Part shown: positions 1 to 7,741 of the stretch, piece by piece
How positions within the stretch are numbered: the stretch's first letter is position 1
How the letters are laid out: the number at the start of each line of letters is the position of its first letter
NCBI GenBank assembly: GCA_021808485.1
Contig: JAKBBN010000037.1
Location: 1-32,981 of the forward strand
Direction of reading: 5' to 3'
Length of the DNA: 32,981 bases
Source: Planctomycetota bacterium
Lineage (GTDB): Bacteria > Planctomycetota > Phycisphaerae > WQYP01
Program-made: the position numbers and the translations under genes
Notes under the pieces: model-generated
Told to the model about the DNA's origin: nothing
The model's database searches: none
Seen by the model: only the letters and a program-made list of their open reading frames with translations

Positions 1-254
1 ATGAGCAAGTTGCCAGAGCCGTTGCTTCGAGTTGTCCCAACCTGCGGGCCATACTGGCATTATATTTCAAGATAATTGCCTGTAAAGCAATAGTGCGAAA
101 ATATAATAACCAGCCCATCTATTGGTCGGCTTTGGCGTTATGCGCAAGCCAAGTATTTTTGCTGCAAAACTTGACATCCAATCTTGATCACACCTTGCCG
201 TTTTCGCTACCGCCGGCGGACAGATATGTTCGACGCTGGTAGAGCGCAAACACT
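1..254. other. Left-edge stretch, no gene seen
   Basis: Only short frames without recognisable motifs are present on either strand. No tRNA, repeat or attachment site could be identified. It may belong to the same decayed element as the integrase-like tail to its right. Confidence 0.4.
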
Positions 255-695
255 TCACGATTGGTAACCAATCCGCATCGCCGTGCGCACCATTGCAACA
301 ATTCCCGCCTTGATTGCTGCTGGAAGTTGCGTCCAGAATTCGGCGACCATTGCAAAATCCGGATCAGCATCGGATGATGGTGCTACTTTTGGTGCAACAG
401 AATTTGTTTTCTGTGGATTTTCAGGGGTTTTTGCAGCATTGCTGTCGGATTCGATCCCCAGCGGCCTCACTTTTCAGGCGTCCACCAAAACGCCTTCGTC
501 CTGTTCATCGCCGGTTGCCTGTAAGGACGGCAAGGACGGATCACATTCCGATAAGCTCCGCGGCGCCGGCTGCACGAAAGCTAGAAAGATTTTTTTGGCG
601 ACCGCCGACCCGGCGCATGTACCCATGCTGGTCGCACGCCATATAAAGATTACTGCACCGCACTGAAGACACCATCGGAGGGCCGCAATGGCCAT
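255..695 (-). pseudogene. Decayed integrase-like C-terminal tail
   Basis: One minus-strand frame runs across this stretch, broken by a single TGA at 474-476. Before the stop it ends in QATGDEQDEGVLVDA. After it comes a polar, disordered-looking segment, then DADPDFAMVAEFW and LPAAIKAGIVAMVRTA. I recall this closing pattern (acidic Asp-Pro stretch, a Trp, Leu-Pro, Ile-Lys-Ala-Gly-Ile-x-Ala-Met-Val) from the C-terminal tails of tyrosine-type integrases in planctomycetes; that is memory, not a search. No catalytic core (Arg, HxxR, Tyr) is visible. A different minus frame (541-759) continues upstream, so a frameshift on top of the stop is possible. Best read as the end of a lost mobile-element integrase; a chance open frame is the alternative. 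Confidence 0.4.
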
Positions 696-796
696 TCAAC
701 TGAGCTATGCGGTCCAGGCCGACCAGAGCACGATTCGCTCCAGTGTAACCAAAGGCCATTAAGGCATTCGTTTCCTGAAGTTACGGAGATTCCAAT

Positions 797-1462
797 TTGA
801 AGTTGCAGTGCCCAAATTGCAATGCGGAATTCCCGCCGACGGATGTCAATGTTACGGACAATATCGCCTATTGCCGCTCGTGCAATGAAGCTTTTACCAT
901 AAGCGGGCTTTTGGGGCATGGGCCGACGGTACGCCCGGCGCTGCCGGACCCAACCATGAACATTCCCAAAGGGTGCTGGTACCGGGAGACGATGGACGGC
1001 TGGATAGCGGGCGCCACCACGCGATCACCCGTCGCATTTTTTATTATACCGTTCATGTGCATCTGGTCCGGTGGATCGCTGGGGGGCATTTATGGCACAC
1101 AGATTGTACAGGGCAAGTTCGACTTGTTCATGTCGCTCTTTGGGATTCCATTTTTGCTTGGGTCGCTATTGTTGTGGAGCATTGCCATCATGTGCGTGGC
1201 GGGCAAAGTGGAATTAACCGCTTCCGGTGAAGACCTGACTGTTTTTACCGGAGTGGGCAAACTGGGCTGGACAAAGAAAATCACAATTACCCAGGCGTCA
1301 CGCGTGTATACTTCGGGTATTAATTACCACTATCCCGGCAGCAACAACGTGAATATTATTATTGAAGGACCTCCCAATACCCGCTTCGGATCCGGGCTTT
1401 CTTTCGTCCGTCAGATGTTTTTAGCGCAGCTTCTTCGTTATAAATTCGGTCTGCCTGAATAG
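797..1462 (+). CDS. Zinc-ribbon membrane protein, function unknown
   Basis: 221 residues starting with TTG; a GGAG at 785-788 lies 8 bases upstream and supports this start. The N-terminus carries a zinc-ribbon pair, CPNC at residues 5-8 and CRSC at 26-29, a layout typical of short metal-binding or MJ0042-like ribbons. A linker rich in Pro and Gly leads to two hydrophobic segments at about 78-100 and 112-136. The C-terminal 80 residues are predicted beta-rich (VELTASGEDLTVFTG, then KITITQASRVY), which would fit a small PH-like domain on the cytoplasmic side. No enzyme motif is visible. The gene stands alone and is convergent with the pseudo-receiver gene on the other strand. The coding call is firm; the role is unknown. 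Confidence 0.8.
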   Translation: MKLQCPNCNAEFPPTDVNVTDNIAYCRSCNEAFTISGLLGHGPTVRPALPDPTMNIPKGCWYRETMDGWIAGATTRSPVAFFIIPFMCIWSGGSLGGIYGTQIVQGKFDLFMSLFGIPFLLGSLLLWSIAIMCVAGKVELTASGEDLTVFTGVGKLGWTKKITITQASRVYTSGINYHYPGSNNVNIIIEGPPNTRFGSGLSFVRQMFLAQLLRYKFGLPE

Positions 1463-1484
1463 CCCGGCCGTGGAATAATGCCGA

Positions 1485-1877
1485 TCAACCGCCGGGCTCG
1501 GTCTTTCTTTCCACAGCCGCCCGCAGAATTTCCGCGGTGCGCGCCAGGTGCAGGGAATTTTTTCCAAATCCTTCCACCGCGCCGGCATCGACCGCCGCCC
1601 GCTGCGCGTCGGGAAAATTGCTGACCAGCATCAACGGCGGGCATCCCGGCTTATTTTTCATATTTTTGATTACATCCAATCCGGGAGTACCATCGGCATC
1701 CAGAATTCGATTGATCAGAATCAGAGCATAACGGTGGCGGGCCAGGCATGCGTCCATATCCGCGGCCGTTGCCGCCCGGTCCACAACCGCCCCGGTCGAC
1801 TGATGCACAAAATCCGCGATCGCGGTGTGATCAAATCCGCATTGCCCGACATCCAATACCCGCAAAAATCCGGCCAT
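1485..1877 (-). CDS. Pseudo-receiver (CheY-like) domain protein
   Basis: A stand-alone 130-residue protein with the alpha/beta pattern of a response-regulator receiver domain: an N-terminal RVLDVGQCGFDH strand, the third strand YALILINRILDADG, then PPLMLVSNF and a late FGKNSL in the position of the conserved Lys motif. The residue where a true receiver has the phospho-accepting Asp is Asn (LINR), and the acidic pair after strand 1 is not the usual DD, so phosphorylation by a kinase is unlikely. It begins 32 bases after the stop of the YgfZ-like gene, on the same strand, with an AGGG close upstream, so the two are probably co-transcribed. The role is unknown; a protein-interaction or ligand-sensing module is plausible. 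Confidence 0.75.
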   Translation of the reverse strand: MAGFLRVLDVGQCGFDHTAIADFVHQSTGAVVDRAATAADMDACLARHRYALILINRILDADGTPGLDVIKNMKNKPGCPPLMLVSNFPDAQRAAVDAGAVEGFGKNSLHLARTAEILRAAVERKTEPGG

Positions 1878-1909
1878 TTATTTACCCTAAGCAACTGTTT
1901 TAACCTGGT

Positions 1910-3088
1910 TTACGCAATGCCCTGCGCCGGCACAAACGGCAGTTCCGCAACCCCGGCGGTTGCTTTTCCGCGGCTTGTATACACATCAAATTCCGCGCCG
2001 ATTCCGCCGCGGCTGCTTTCCACATAGGCCAGCCCGACCGGCACATTGCCCAGCAGCGGCGACATGCAACTGCTGGTCACCATGCCGACGGTTTTGTCAT
2101 CCGCGCGTAATTCCGCACCGGCCAGGGGTACGGCATCACCACGGATTTTTATTCCCACAATACGCCTGGCACTTTGATTGCGCACATGCATGCGCGCCAC
2201 CACTTCCTGGCCCAGATAACACCCTTTCCGCGGATGCACACTCCGCGCATACCAGTGGGCCAGTTCAAGAGGCAGAGTCTGCTCGCTGAAATCAATTCCA
2301 AAAAGCGGCGTGCCGGCCTCAATGCGCGCGATATTAAATGCCGACCAGCCGACGGCCCGCAGATTAAATTCCGATCCCGGCCGGTCATTCACCCGGGCGG
2401 CATGCTCCATCAGGCCGTCCCACAAAACCACGGCCGCATCCGCGGGCACTATCAAATCCCATTGCGGTTCGCCGCAAAGATTATTTTTGAACGCGGTTAC
2501 CGGGATCGTTTTTCCCCCGGCGGCAAGCAAACCATTGCCAACGGTATACAGGCCTTCGGAAAGCGCCAATCCGCCCGGCGGTGCAAGCCGCACCAAAAGC
2601 GCGGCGCCAGCCGGGCCGCAAAGCGAAAATCGCCGAATAACGGCGGAGCAATCTTTTATCTGCACATCCTCGGCAAACAAATATTGATTAAGAAAGGCAC
2701 AGGTCTGGCCGATCAGGCGGGCATCAAGTTCCAGCAGTGTGCGATCAGGCAGATTCAGCACATACATATCCGCGGTGATCCGTCCCTTGGTATTCAGCAG
2801 CAACGCGTAGCAGCCGCAACCGGGCGCCAATGACTTAATGTCATTGGTCAGAAGATTGTTCAAAAAGGAGAGCCGGTCTTTTCCGGTAAGTTCCAGCACA
2901 CTCCGATGCGGGCAATCCATCAGGCCGGCGCCCTTGCGAATCGCGGCGTACTCAATTTCCGGTTGACCGAAACTTTCAACGATCTGTATCAGCGGACCAT
3001 AAGGCAGGAAGGTGGCCTCGGCCTGTTCGTGCGTTTTTTGCAGGGGGTTTTCGACGATCACATTTTCACCCGCAGTCTTCGGCGCCAT
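1910..3088 (-). CDS. ygfZ: YgfZ/GcvT-like folate-binding protein
   Basis: 392 residues in the aminomethyltransferase (GcvT) fold family. The hallmark of the YgfZ branch, KGCYLGQE, is present with its cysteine at residue 290; the N-terminal half has GLMDCPHRSVLELTGKDR and LNNLLTNDI, the usual folate-binding start. Known members bind tetrahydrofolate and assist assembly or repair of certain [4Fe-4S] enzymes in the cytoplasm; they are not part of the glycine cleavage complex. Genes for the other glycine cleavage proteins are absent here, which fits YgfZ better than GcvT. The length is somewhat above the E. coli protein (about 326). No clear Shine-Dalgarno precedes the ATG; an inner start cannot be excluded. 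It lies just upstream of the pseudo-receiver gene. Confidence 0.85.
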   Translation of the reverse strand: MAPKTAGENVIVENPLQKTHEQAEATFLPYGPLIQIVESFGQPEIEYAAIRKGAGLMDCPHRSVLELTGKDRLSFLNNLLTNDIKSLAPGCGCYALLLNTKGRITADMYVLNLPDRTLLELDARLIGQTCAFLNQYLFAEDVQIKDCSAVIRRFSLCGPAGAALLVRLAPPGGLALSEGLYTVGNGLLAAGGKTIPVTAFKNNLCGEPQWDLIVPADAAVVLWDGLMEHAARVNDRPGSEFNLRAVGWSAFNIARIEAGTPLFGIDFSEQTLPLELAHWYARSVHPRKGCYLGQEVVARMHVRNQSARRIVGIKIRGDAVPLAGAELRADDKTVGMVTSSCMSPLLGNVPVGLAYVESSRGGIGAEFDVYTSRGKATAGVAELPFVPAQGIA

Positions 3089-3799
3089 TCGACGATGGTT
3101 GGATACCGCAATTATCCTTTGTTACGCGCCGGAGTCAGGTGCCGACGAATCACCCCCATATTGTAGGGCAGCGCGAGAATTGCTGCTGCCCCGGGATCCG
3201 CTTGCGATGTTTATCGTGTTGCATAATTTTCCCCATTGGTTACCCGTCCTTACCCGCAATGGAATGCCCGGCTAATGCGACCGGCTACCGCTGAAAAACC
3301 CTTTGACTGGAAAGCCCCGGATGATACGCCGGACCTGGCCGCCCCGAAAATATCCCTCCGGACTCCGCCCGATGATAAGATGCTTGCAATCCTGCGACTG
3401 CGGCGCTTCAAGGGGTGTAACGGTACTGCAGGCCATTTACCTCACCACACGACAGGCGTCCGATATATCTGCCGATGGCATAGACATGCCTTTATGTATC
3501 CGCCCGCCGGTCCGGGCCCGGCAATATTTCCGGGCGGGGCTGATTATTGCGTGACAGGGCGATTTTCCATTATTGCGGCCAAGGATGGTCCGATCCCATG
3601 GCTTTCAGTACCATAACCGTCCGGACGTTGTCCGCGACCCCATCGCCTTCATGATCCGCGCGGGCCGGCTTGCCGCGGCCGAATTTCTCCTCCGCCGCGC
3701 AACGCATTCACGGACAGTTTGGCCCGCGGCCCCAGTGCAATTATGATTCATCAATGGCGATCAGGATGCCGCCGGTGTTCGGATAAGGATTTCCTTTCA
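3089..3799. other. Long gap between ygfZ and murJ, no convincing gene
   Basis: Several plus-strand open frames of 80-126 codons occur (for example 3236-3616), but none shows a recognisable motif, good start signal or protein-like composition. A GC-rich inverted repeat (CCGCCCG near 3501 with CGGGCGG near 3532) could form a hairpin, without a following T run. The stretch may hold murJ and ygfZ promoters or gene remnants; I see nothing firm. Confidence 0.4.
3785..3789 (+). promoter_or_regulatory. Ribosome binding site deciding the murJ start
   Basis: AAGGA, ten bases before ATG at 3800. It argues against the longer frame opening with TTG at 3719. Confidence 0.6.
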
Positions 3800-5518
3800 A
3801 TGGCTGATGCCCAACACGAAAATAACTCCGGTTCGCCTGCAACCGGACCGGCCAAAACCGGTGAAAGTTTTGTGCGCCATGCCAATCTGATGTCCAAACT
3901 TACCTTTCTTTCGCGCATTTCCGGGCTGCTCCGGGACAAAACGTGCAGTTATTTTCTTGGCGTGGGCACCACATGGTCCGCATTCTGGATTGGCTTTCAA
4001 TTTCCTAATTTATTCCGCCGCATATTTGGCGAGGGCGCCCTGACGGCGGTCTTTCTTCCGGTTTACACCCGTGTGCGAACCGAATCCGGACAAGAGGCGG
4101 CAACCAGCCTTGCCGGCACCGTGTTAAAACTTCTTTCGCTGGTGCTGCTTACCATTGTGCTGGCGGGCGAAGCCGTGGTGGTTCCCATTGCCCTGTCCCA
4201 TTCGGTCCTGCCGCAAAACCGCTTGGCTGCGGCCATGGTGGCCATTATGTTGCCCTACTGCATTGCCATTTGCGCCACCGCGTTGCTGGCGGCGATGGCC
4301 TCCGCCCACGAACGGTTTACCGCCCAGTCCTTAACGCCCATCATCGCCAACGGCGCGATGATTCTTGGCGCCGCCGTTCCGGTGATGATCCTTACGCGGC
4401 ACTATCCATTGCAATCGCGCATTGTATGGGTGGCCGCGGCTGTAGTGGCATCCGGCGCGGTGCAATTGGGGATCATGCTGCTTAGCGTACGGCGCGGCGG
4501 CGTGCACTTGTCCGGCGGGCGGCGGATTTTTGATACGGCCCATAAAGATGTAGTGATCCCCGCCGTTCGGCAGATTACCCGCAGAATGGCCCCCATGATC
4601 GCCGGCCTCTCCGCCGTGCAGTTGAACACCTTTCTGGATTCGCAGATCGCATGGTGGTTTTCACCTGACGGCCACGGCGGACATGTCCATTTCTACCTGT
4701 TCGGCCGCCTCATGCATGCCGCAATGCCCGCCGGCGCTCTGGGAAAACTTTCCGTCGCCCAGCGCATTTATCTGCTGCCGGTGGGCATCTTTGGAGTAGC
4801 CACGGCCACCGCTCTTTTTCCGCAGTTGTCCCGCGCCGCGGTAAAAGGGAATATGGATGAAGTTAAACACCTCACCCGGGCGGCGATGCGAAAAAGCCTT
4901 TTTTTGAGCCTGCCGGCCGCCGTCGGCATGATCATCATCGCCCATCTGCTGATTTCCGTCATCTACCTGGGCGGGCGGGTAAACGCCGCGGACGTTAACC
5001 GCGCGGTATGGGCTGCACGCTGGTTCTGCGCCGGCATCTGGGCATTTGAACTTCAAATGATTCTGGTGCGGGTATTTTATTCGTTGGATGATGCGATAAC
5101 GCCCATGAAAGTGGCCGCCGGCATGGTGCTGCTTAACATCACACTGAATCTGATACTTATTTGGCCGATGCAGGAAGGAGGCATCGCGGCCAGCACCAGC
5201 ATTTCCGCCGCGATTCAATGCCTGCTGCTGCTGCTGATTCTTCGGCGCCGGATTGGACCGCTGGGAATCCGCGCGCTGCGATTTGATGTGCTGAAAACCG
5301 CCGTCACCACCGCAGCCATGGCCGTTGCCGCGGTCGGGCTGGACCGGCTGCTGCGGCAAATTCCCCTGTTATCCGACCGCCATGGTTTGATCGCCGCAGC
5401 CATCCGTCTGCCCTTGGTACTGCTGGCGGCGGTCGTTGTGTTTACGGCAGTTGCCCGCCTGCTGAAAATAAGCGAACTGCGACAGGCACCGGTCATTAAC
5501 CGGTTTGCCGGTCGTTGA
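3800..5518 (+). CDS. murJ: Lipid II flippase MurJ
   Basis: 572 residues from the ATG at 3800, chosen for its AAGGA; the open frame extends to a TTG at 3719, but those 27 extra residues are not MurJ-like. MurJ (MviN) is a polytopic inner-membrane protein of the MOP superfamily that flips lipid II for peptidoglycan synthesis. Family marks are clear near the N-terminus: LTFLSRISGLLRD, then GFQFPNLFRRIFGEGAL and FLPVYTR. Further on come the central LSVAQRIYLLPVGIFGVATATALFPQLSR block and repeated hydrophobic segments matching the expected 14 membrane helices, followed by a short basic tail. Length is slightly above the usual 510-530. It is followed by a membrane protein gene whose start lies 70 bases after this stop, suggesting one transcript. 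Confidence 0.95.
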   Translation: MADAQHENNSGSPATGPAKTGESFVRHANLMSKLTFLSRISGLLRDKTCSYFLGVGTTWSAFWIGFQFPNLFRRIFGEGALTAVFLPVYTRVRTESGQEAATSLAGTVLKLLSLVLLTIVLAGEAVVVPIALSHSVLPQNRLAAAMVAIMLPYCIAICATALLAAMASAHERFTAQSLTPIIANGAMILGAAVPVMILTRHYPLQSRIVWVAAAVVASGAVQLGIMLLSVRRGGVHLSGGRRIFDTAHKDVVIPAVRQITRRMAPMIAGLSAVQLNTFLDSQIAWWFSPDGHGGHVHFYLFGRLMHAAMPAGALGKLSVAQRIYLLPVGIFGVATATALFPQLSRAAVKGNMDEVKHLTRAAMRKSLFLSLPAAVGMIIIAHLLISVIYLGGRVNAADVNRAVWAARWFCAGIWAFELQMILVRVFYSLDDAITPMKVAAGMVLLNITLNLILIWPMQEGGIAASTSISAAIQCLLLLLILRRRIGPLGIRALRFDVLKTAVTTAAMAVAAVGLDRLLRQIPLLSDRHGLIAAAIRLPLVLLAAVVVFTAVARLLKISELRQAPVINRFAGR

Positions 5519-5588
5519 AACTTCCGATCGCCTTGGCCGCGAGCCGCGTCGGGCAGGGTCGGGCAATGGCCATACAAAGAGGTGTGCG

Positions 5589-6278
5589 ATGAGTGACAGT
5601 CATCATCAATCCGCCGGGGCATCGGGGACTGCGCCTGATAGTGCCGCCAAACCGCACGGCAAGCCCGAACCGCTGTGGGTGCCGGTCTGTGCGTCGCTTT
5701 TTGCCTGCGGTATTTTCATGCTGCTGCCGCCAGGGTTGTTGCCGGTCGCCCGAACCACACTGCCGATCGTTCTGATCCCGCTGCTGGCCATCTGGATTAT
5801 TCTGTATCAGTTCAACCAATTCGGACCGACGCGAATCATCGGGCACTGCGCCACGGCGGTGCTGACCGCATTTGTGGCCACGGCCCTGGCCATTCTGGTA
5901 TACGCCATACCCCATCACACACAACAGCCCGCACTGATGTTGCAATCAGCGGCGATCCTTTGGGTAACCAATATCGTGGTATTTGCCCTGTGGTACTGGC
6001 GGCTGGATGCCGGCGGGCCCCACGCCCGCGCCATGCGGGGCCATCACGAGGAAGGCTGCTTCCTGTTTCCACAAATGGCCCTGACGGGCGGCCGGGCCAA
6101 AGGCTGGTCGCCCCGCTTTGTCGATTATCTGTTTCTGGCGTTTAACACCAGTACGGCCTTTTCCCCCACGGATACCGCCATTCTTTCCCGGTGGGCCAAA
6201 TTGCTGACAATGCTGCAATCCGTTATTTCACTGGGGCTTGTGGCACTGGTAGCCAGCCGGGCGATCAACATTATTTAA
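5589..6278 (+). CDS. Conserved integral membrane protein, unknown function
   Basis: 229 residues from the ATG at 5589, which has AGAGG at 5578-5582 with a six-base gap; an upstream in-frame ATG at 5505 overlaps murJ and lacks such a site. After a polar N-terminus of about 30 residues come hydrophobic segments near 33-50, 55-75, 85-108 and 118-137, then a cytoplasm-like stretch (WYWRLDAGGPHARAM, FLFPQM) and a final pair around FVDYLFLAFNTSTAFSPTDT and LQSVISLGLVALVASRAINII. That last part recalls two-helix pore modules and the C-terminus of a widespread uncharacterised bacterial membrane protein family, but I cannot name the family with certainty. Likely co-transcribed with murJ; no functional link is proven. 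Confidence 0.8.
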   Translation: MSDSHHQSAGASGTAPDSAAKPHGKPEPLWVPVCASLFACGIFMLLPPGLLPVARTTLPIVLIPLLAIWIILYQFNQFGPTRIIGHCATAVLTAFVATALAILVYAIPHHTQQPALMLQSAAILWVTNIVVFALWYWRLDAGGPHARAMRGHHEEGCFLFPQMALTGGRAKGWSPRFVDYLFLAFNTSTAFSPTDTAILSRWAKLLTMLQSVISLGLVALVASRAINII

Positions 6279-6340
6279 AAAATGCGCCGTGCCGCAACTT
6301 CGCCGGCGGCCGGCTTCGGGTACAGGCGGGGAAAATAAAC

Positions 6341-6412
6341 AGCCGACGGCGAGAGTCGAACTCGCAACCTACGGTTTACAAAACCGTTGCTCTGCCATTG
6401 AGCTACGTCGGC
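6341..6412 (-). tRNA. tRNA-Thr (anticodon UGU)
   Basis: The reverse strand folds into a complete cloverleaf: acceptor GCCGACG paired with CGTCGGC, a D arm TAGCTCAATGGCAGAGCA, an anticodon stem ACGGT/ACCGT holding the loop TTTGTAA (anticodon TGT), and a T arm with GAGTTCGACTCTC. CCA is not encoded. The UGU anticodon reads ACA and other ACN threonine codons. It sits alone between two plus-strand genes; no integrated element is visible beside it. Confidence 0.96.
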
Positions 6413-6621
6413 AGACAGGACAAGAAGGCGCAAAATCGCGCATCAAGCCTGCAATTATGCGGCATCCGGGAGTCATCATAACAGCGGCGGCCATACGGGC
6501 CAAGTCTGGACTGCCAGCCTGACCGCCCCACCGCGTAAGCAATATGACCGCGCCAGTCCTGAACGCCATAAACATTCGGCAGATTTGCCGGCGGCCCCGC
6601 CTCGGTTAAACTCGTTTTAGA
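6413..6621. other. Gap between tRNA-Thr and coaE
   Basis: No gene is supported here. It must hold the promoter of the tRNA (minus strand) and probably that of coaE (plus), but no convincing -35/-10 pair stands out. Confidence 0.35.
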
Positions 6622-7284
6622 ATGAGTGAGAAATTTAACGATCATCCAACCCGGTCCGCTTCGGAAAAATTACATGCCAAGCCCGTCATCGGCTTGACGG
6701 GCGGAATCGGTGCGGGAAAATCCGCGGTGGCCGCCGGTTTCAGGCAATTGGGCTGCGCCGTGATTGATTCGGATAAACTGGCTCATGACGCCATTAATGC
6801 CCCGGAATGCGTGGGGCAATTACGAAATTGGTGGGGCGATGCGGTTTTAGCCGCCAACGGCACCGTAAACCGTGCCGCCGTGGGCCGCATCGTATTTGCC
6901 GACCAGGCGGAATTGCACCGGCTTAATGAACTTTTGCATCCCATGGTCCTGAAAAACCGGCTTATTTTGCTAAATAATTATTTTTCCCAGCCGGATATCG
7001 TCGCCATTGTGTTGGATTCGCCACTTTTGGGCGAAACTGGCTTGGACCGCGAATGCGATGCGGTGGTGTATGTTCACGCCTCGAAATCTACGCGATTACG
7101 TAGAGTAATGGCCGCTCGCAGCTGGGATGGCGCACAGCTGGCCGCCCGTGAATTGAACCAATGGTCTCTGGACAAAAAGAGGAAAATAGCGCAATATATT
7201 ATTAACAATGATGATGATCAGGCGGACATCATTGTGCAAATCCGTCAAACGCTTTCTAGGATATTAGCCGGATTTAAGCAATAG
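6622..7284 (+). CDS. coaE: Dephospho-CoA kinase
   Basis: 220 residues, close to the family norm of about 200-210 with a short N-terminal extension. The enzyme phosphorylates the 3'-hydroxyl of dephospho-CoA with ATP, the last step of coenzyme A synthesis, in the cytoplasm. Seen directly: the P-loop GLTGGIGAGKS (residues 24-34), the IDSDKLAHD segment that binds the acceptor, LHPMVLKN, VLDSPLLGETGLD, and the lid region with RRVMAARSW and the C-terminal IINNDD motif, all in family order. The ATG at 6622 has no strong Shine-Dalgarno, but the P-loop position fits. It is followed by a 450-base gap before rho, so it is probably a separate unit. Confidence 0.95.
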   Translation: MSEKFNDHPTRSASEKLHAKPVIGLTGGIGAGKSAVAAGFRQLGCAVIDSDKLAHDAINAPECVGQLRNWWGDAVLAANGTVNRAAVGRIVFADQAELHRLNELLHPMVLKNRLILLNNYFSQPDIVAIVLDSPLLGETGLDRECDAVVYVHASKSTRLRRVMAARSWDGAQLAARELNQWSLDKKRKIAQYIINNDDDQADIIVQIRQTLSRILAGFKQ

Positions 7285-7363
7285 CGGACGCAGCTTTGGT
7301 TGACCTTTAATGAAACCCACCAAACCTTGTTTTAGTGAAAATCGTTTGACAATGCCGCGGCAC

Positions 7364-7392
7364 TTGCCATGGGTCAATGGGTTTGATATTAT
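7364..7392 (+). promoter_or_regulatory. Candidate sigma-70 promoter upstream of rho
   Basis: TTGCCA at 7364-7369 and TATTAT at 7387-7392 are separated by 17 bases. It would give a leader of about 340 bases before rho. Only the sequence match supports it. Confidence 0.4.
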
Positions 7393-7726
7393 ACCAGTGG
7401 CTTGAGTGAGAGCTGGCCGCTACCACCTGTAAAGCATGTGCATCCTTCGCAAATCCCGCGTGTTTGGATATCGCATCAGTTTTTCGTGTTAAAGGGTTTG
7501 TCGGGATTTGACCGATAACAGAAGTTGAGCAGAGCAACCTTTGTTTGACTCCAAAATGGCCGCAGTTGCCAAAAAGGCGTTAATCAGCAGCATCAATAAT
7601 TGTTAATGAGACATTTTCGTTCGATTGCAGCGTGCAATCGACATTCTAATCGGTTCCCCGGTGTTTTCCTGTATTTCTGCGCCGGGCAAATGGGATCACC
7701 CATCGCAATGCCGAAAAAGCATATTT

Positions 7727-7733
7727 AAGGAGG
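7727..7733 (+). promoter_or_regulatory. Ribosome binding site deciding the rho start
   Basis: AAGGAGG, a full match to the anti-Shine-Dalgarno core, eight bases before ATG at 7742. It overrules the longer open frame that starts at 7625. Confidence 0.8.
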
Positions 7734-7741
7734 CCAAAAAA

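Larger units (their letters stand above)
7285..7741 (+). other. Long leader region of rho, no gene
   Basis: No convincing reading frame. It contains the candidate promoter at 7364-7392, a T/G-rich middle part with little C at the start of the presumed transcript, and the strong ribosome binding site of rho at its end. In E. coli and others rho limits its own expression through termination in a long leader; a leader of this size is compatible with that, but nothing here proves it. Confidence 0.4.

Noticed and set aside
283..666. A 127-codon plus-strand frame at the left edge
   Set aside because: Low-complexity composition with no motif; the opposite strand carries the more meaningful integrase-like tail.
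3236..3616. A 126-codon plus frame upstream of murJ
   Set aside because: No motif, unusual composition and no start signal; not enough to call a gene.
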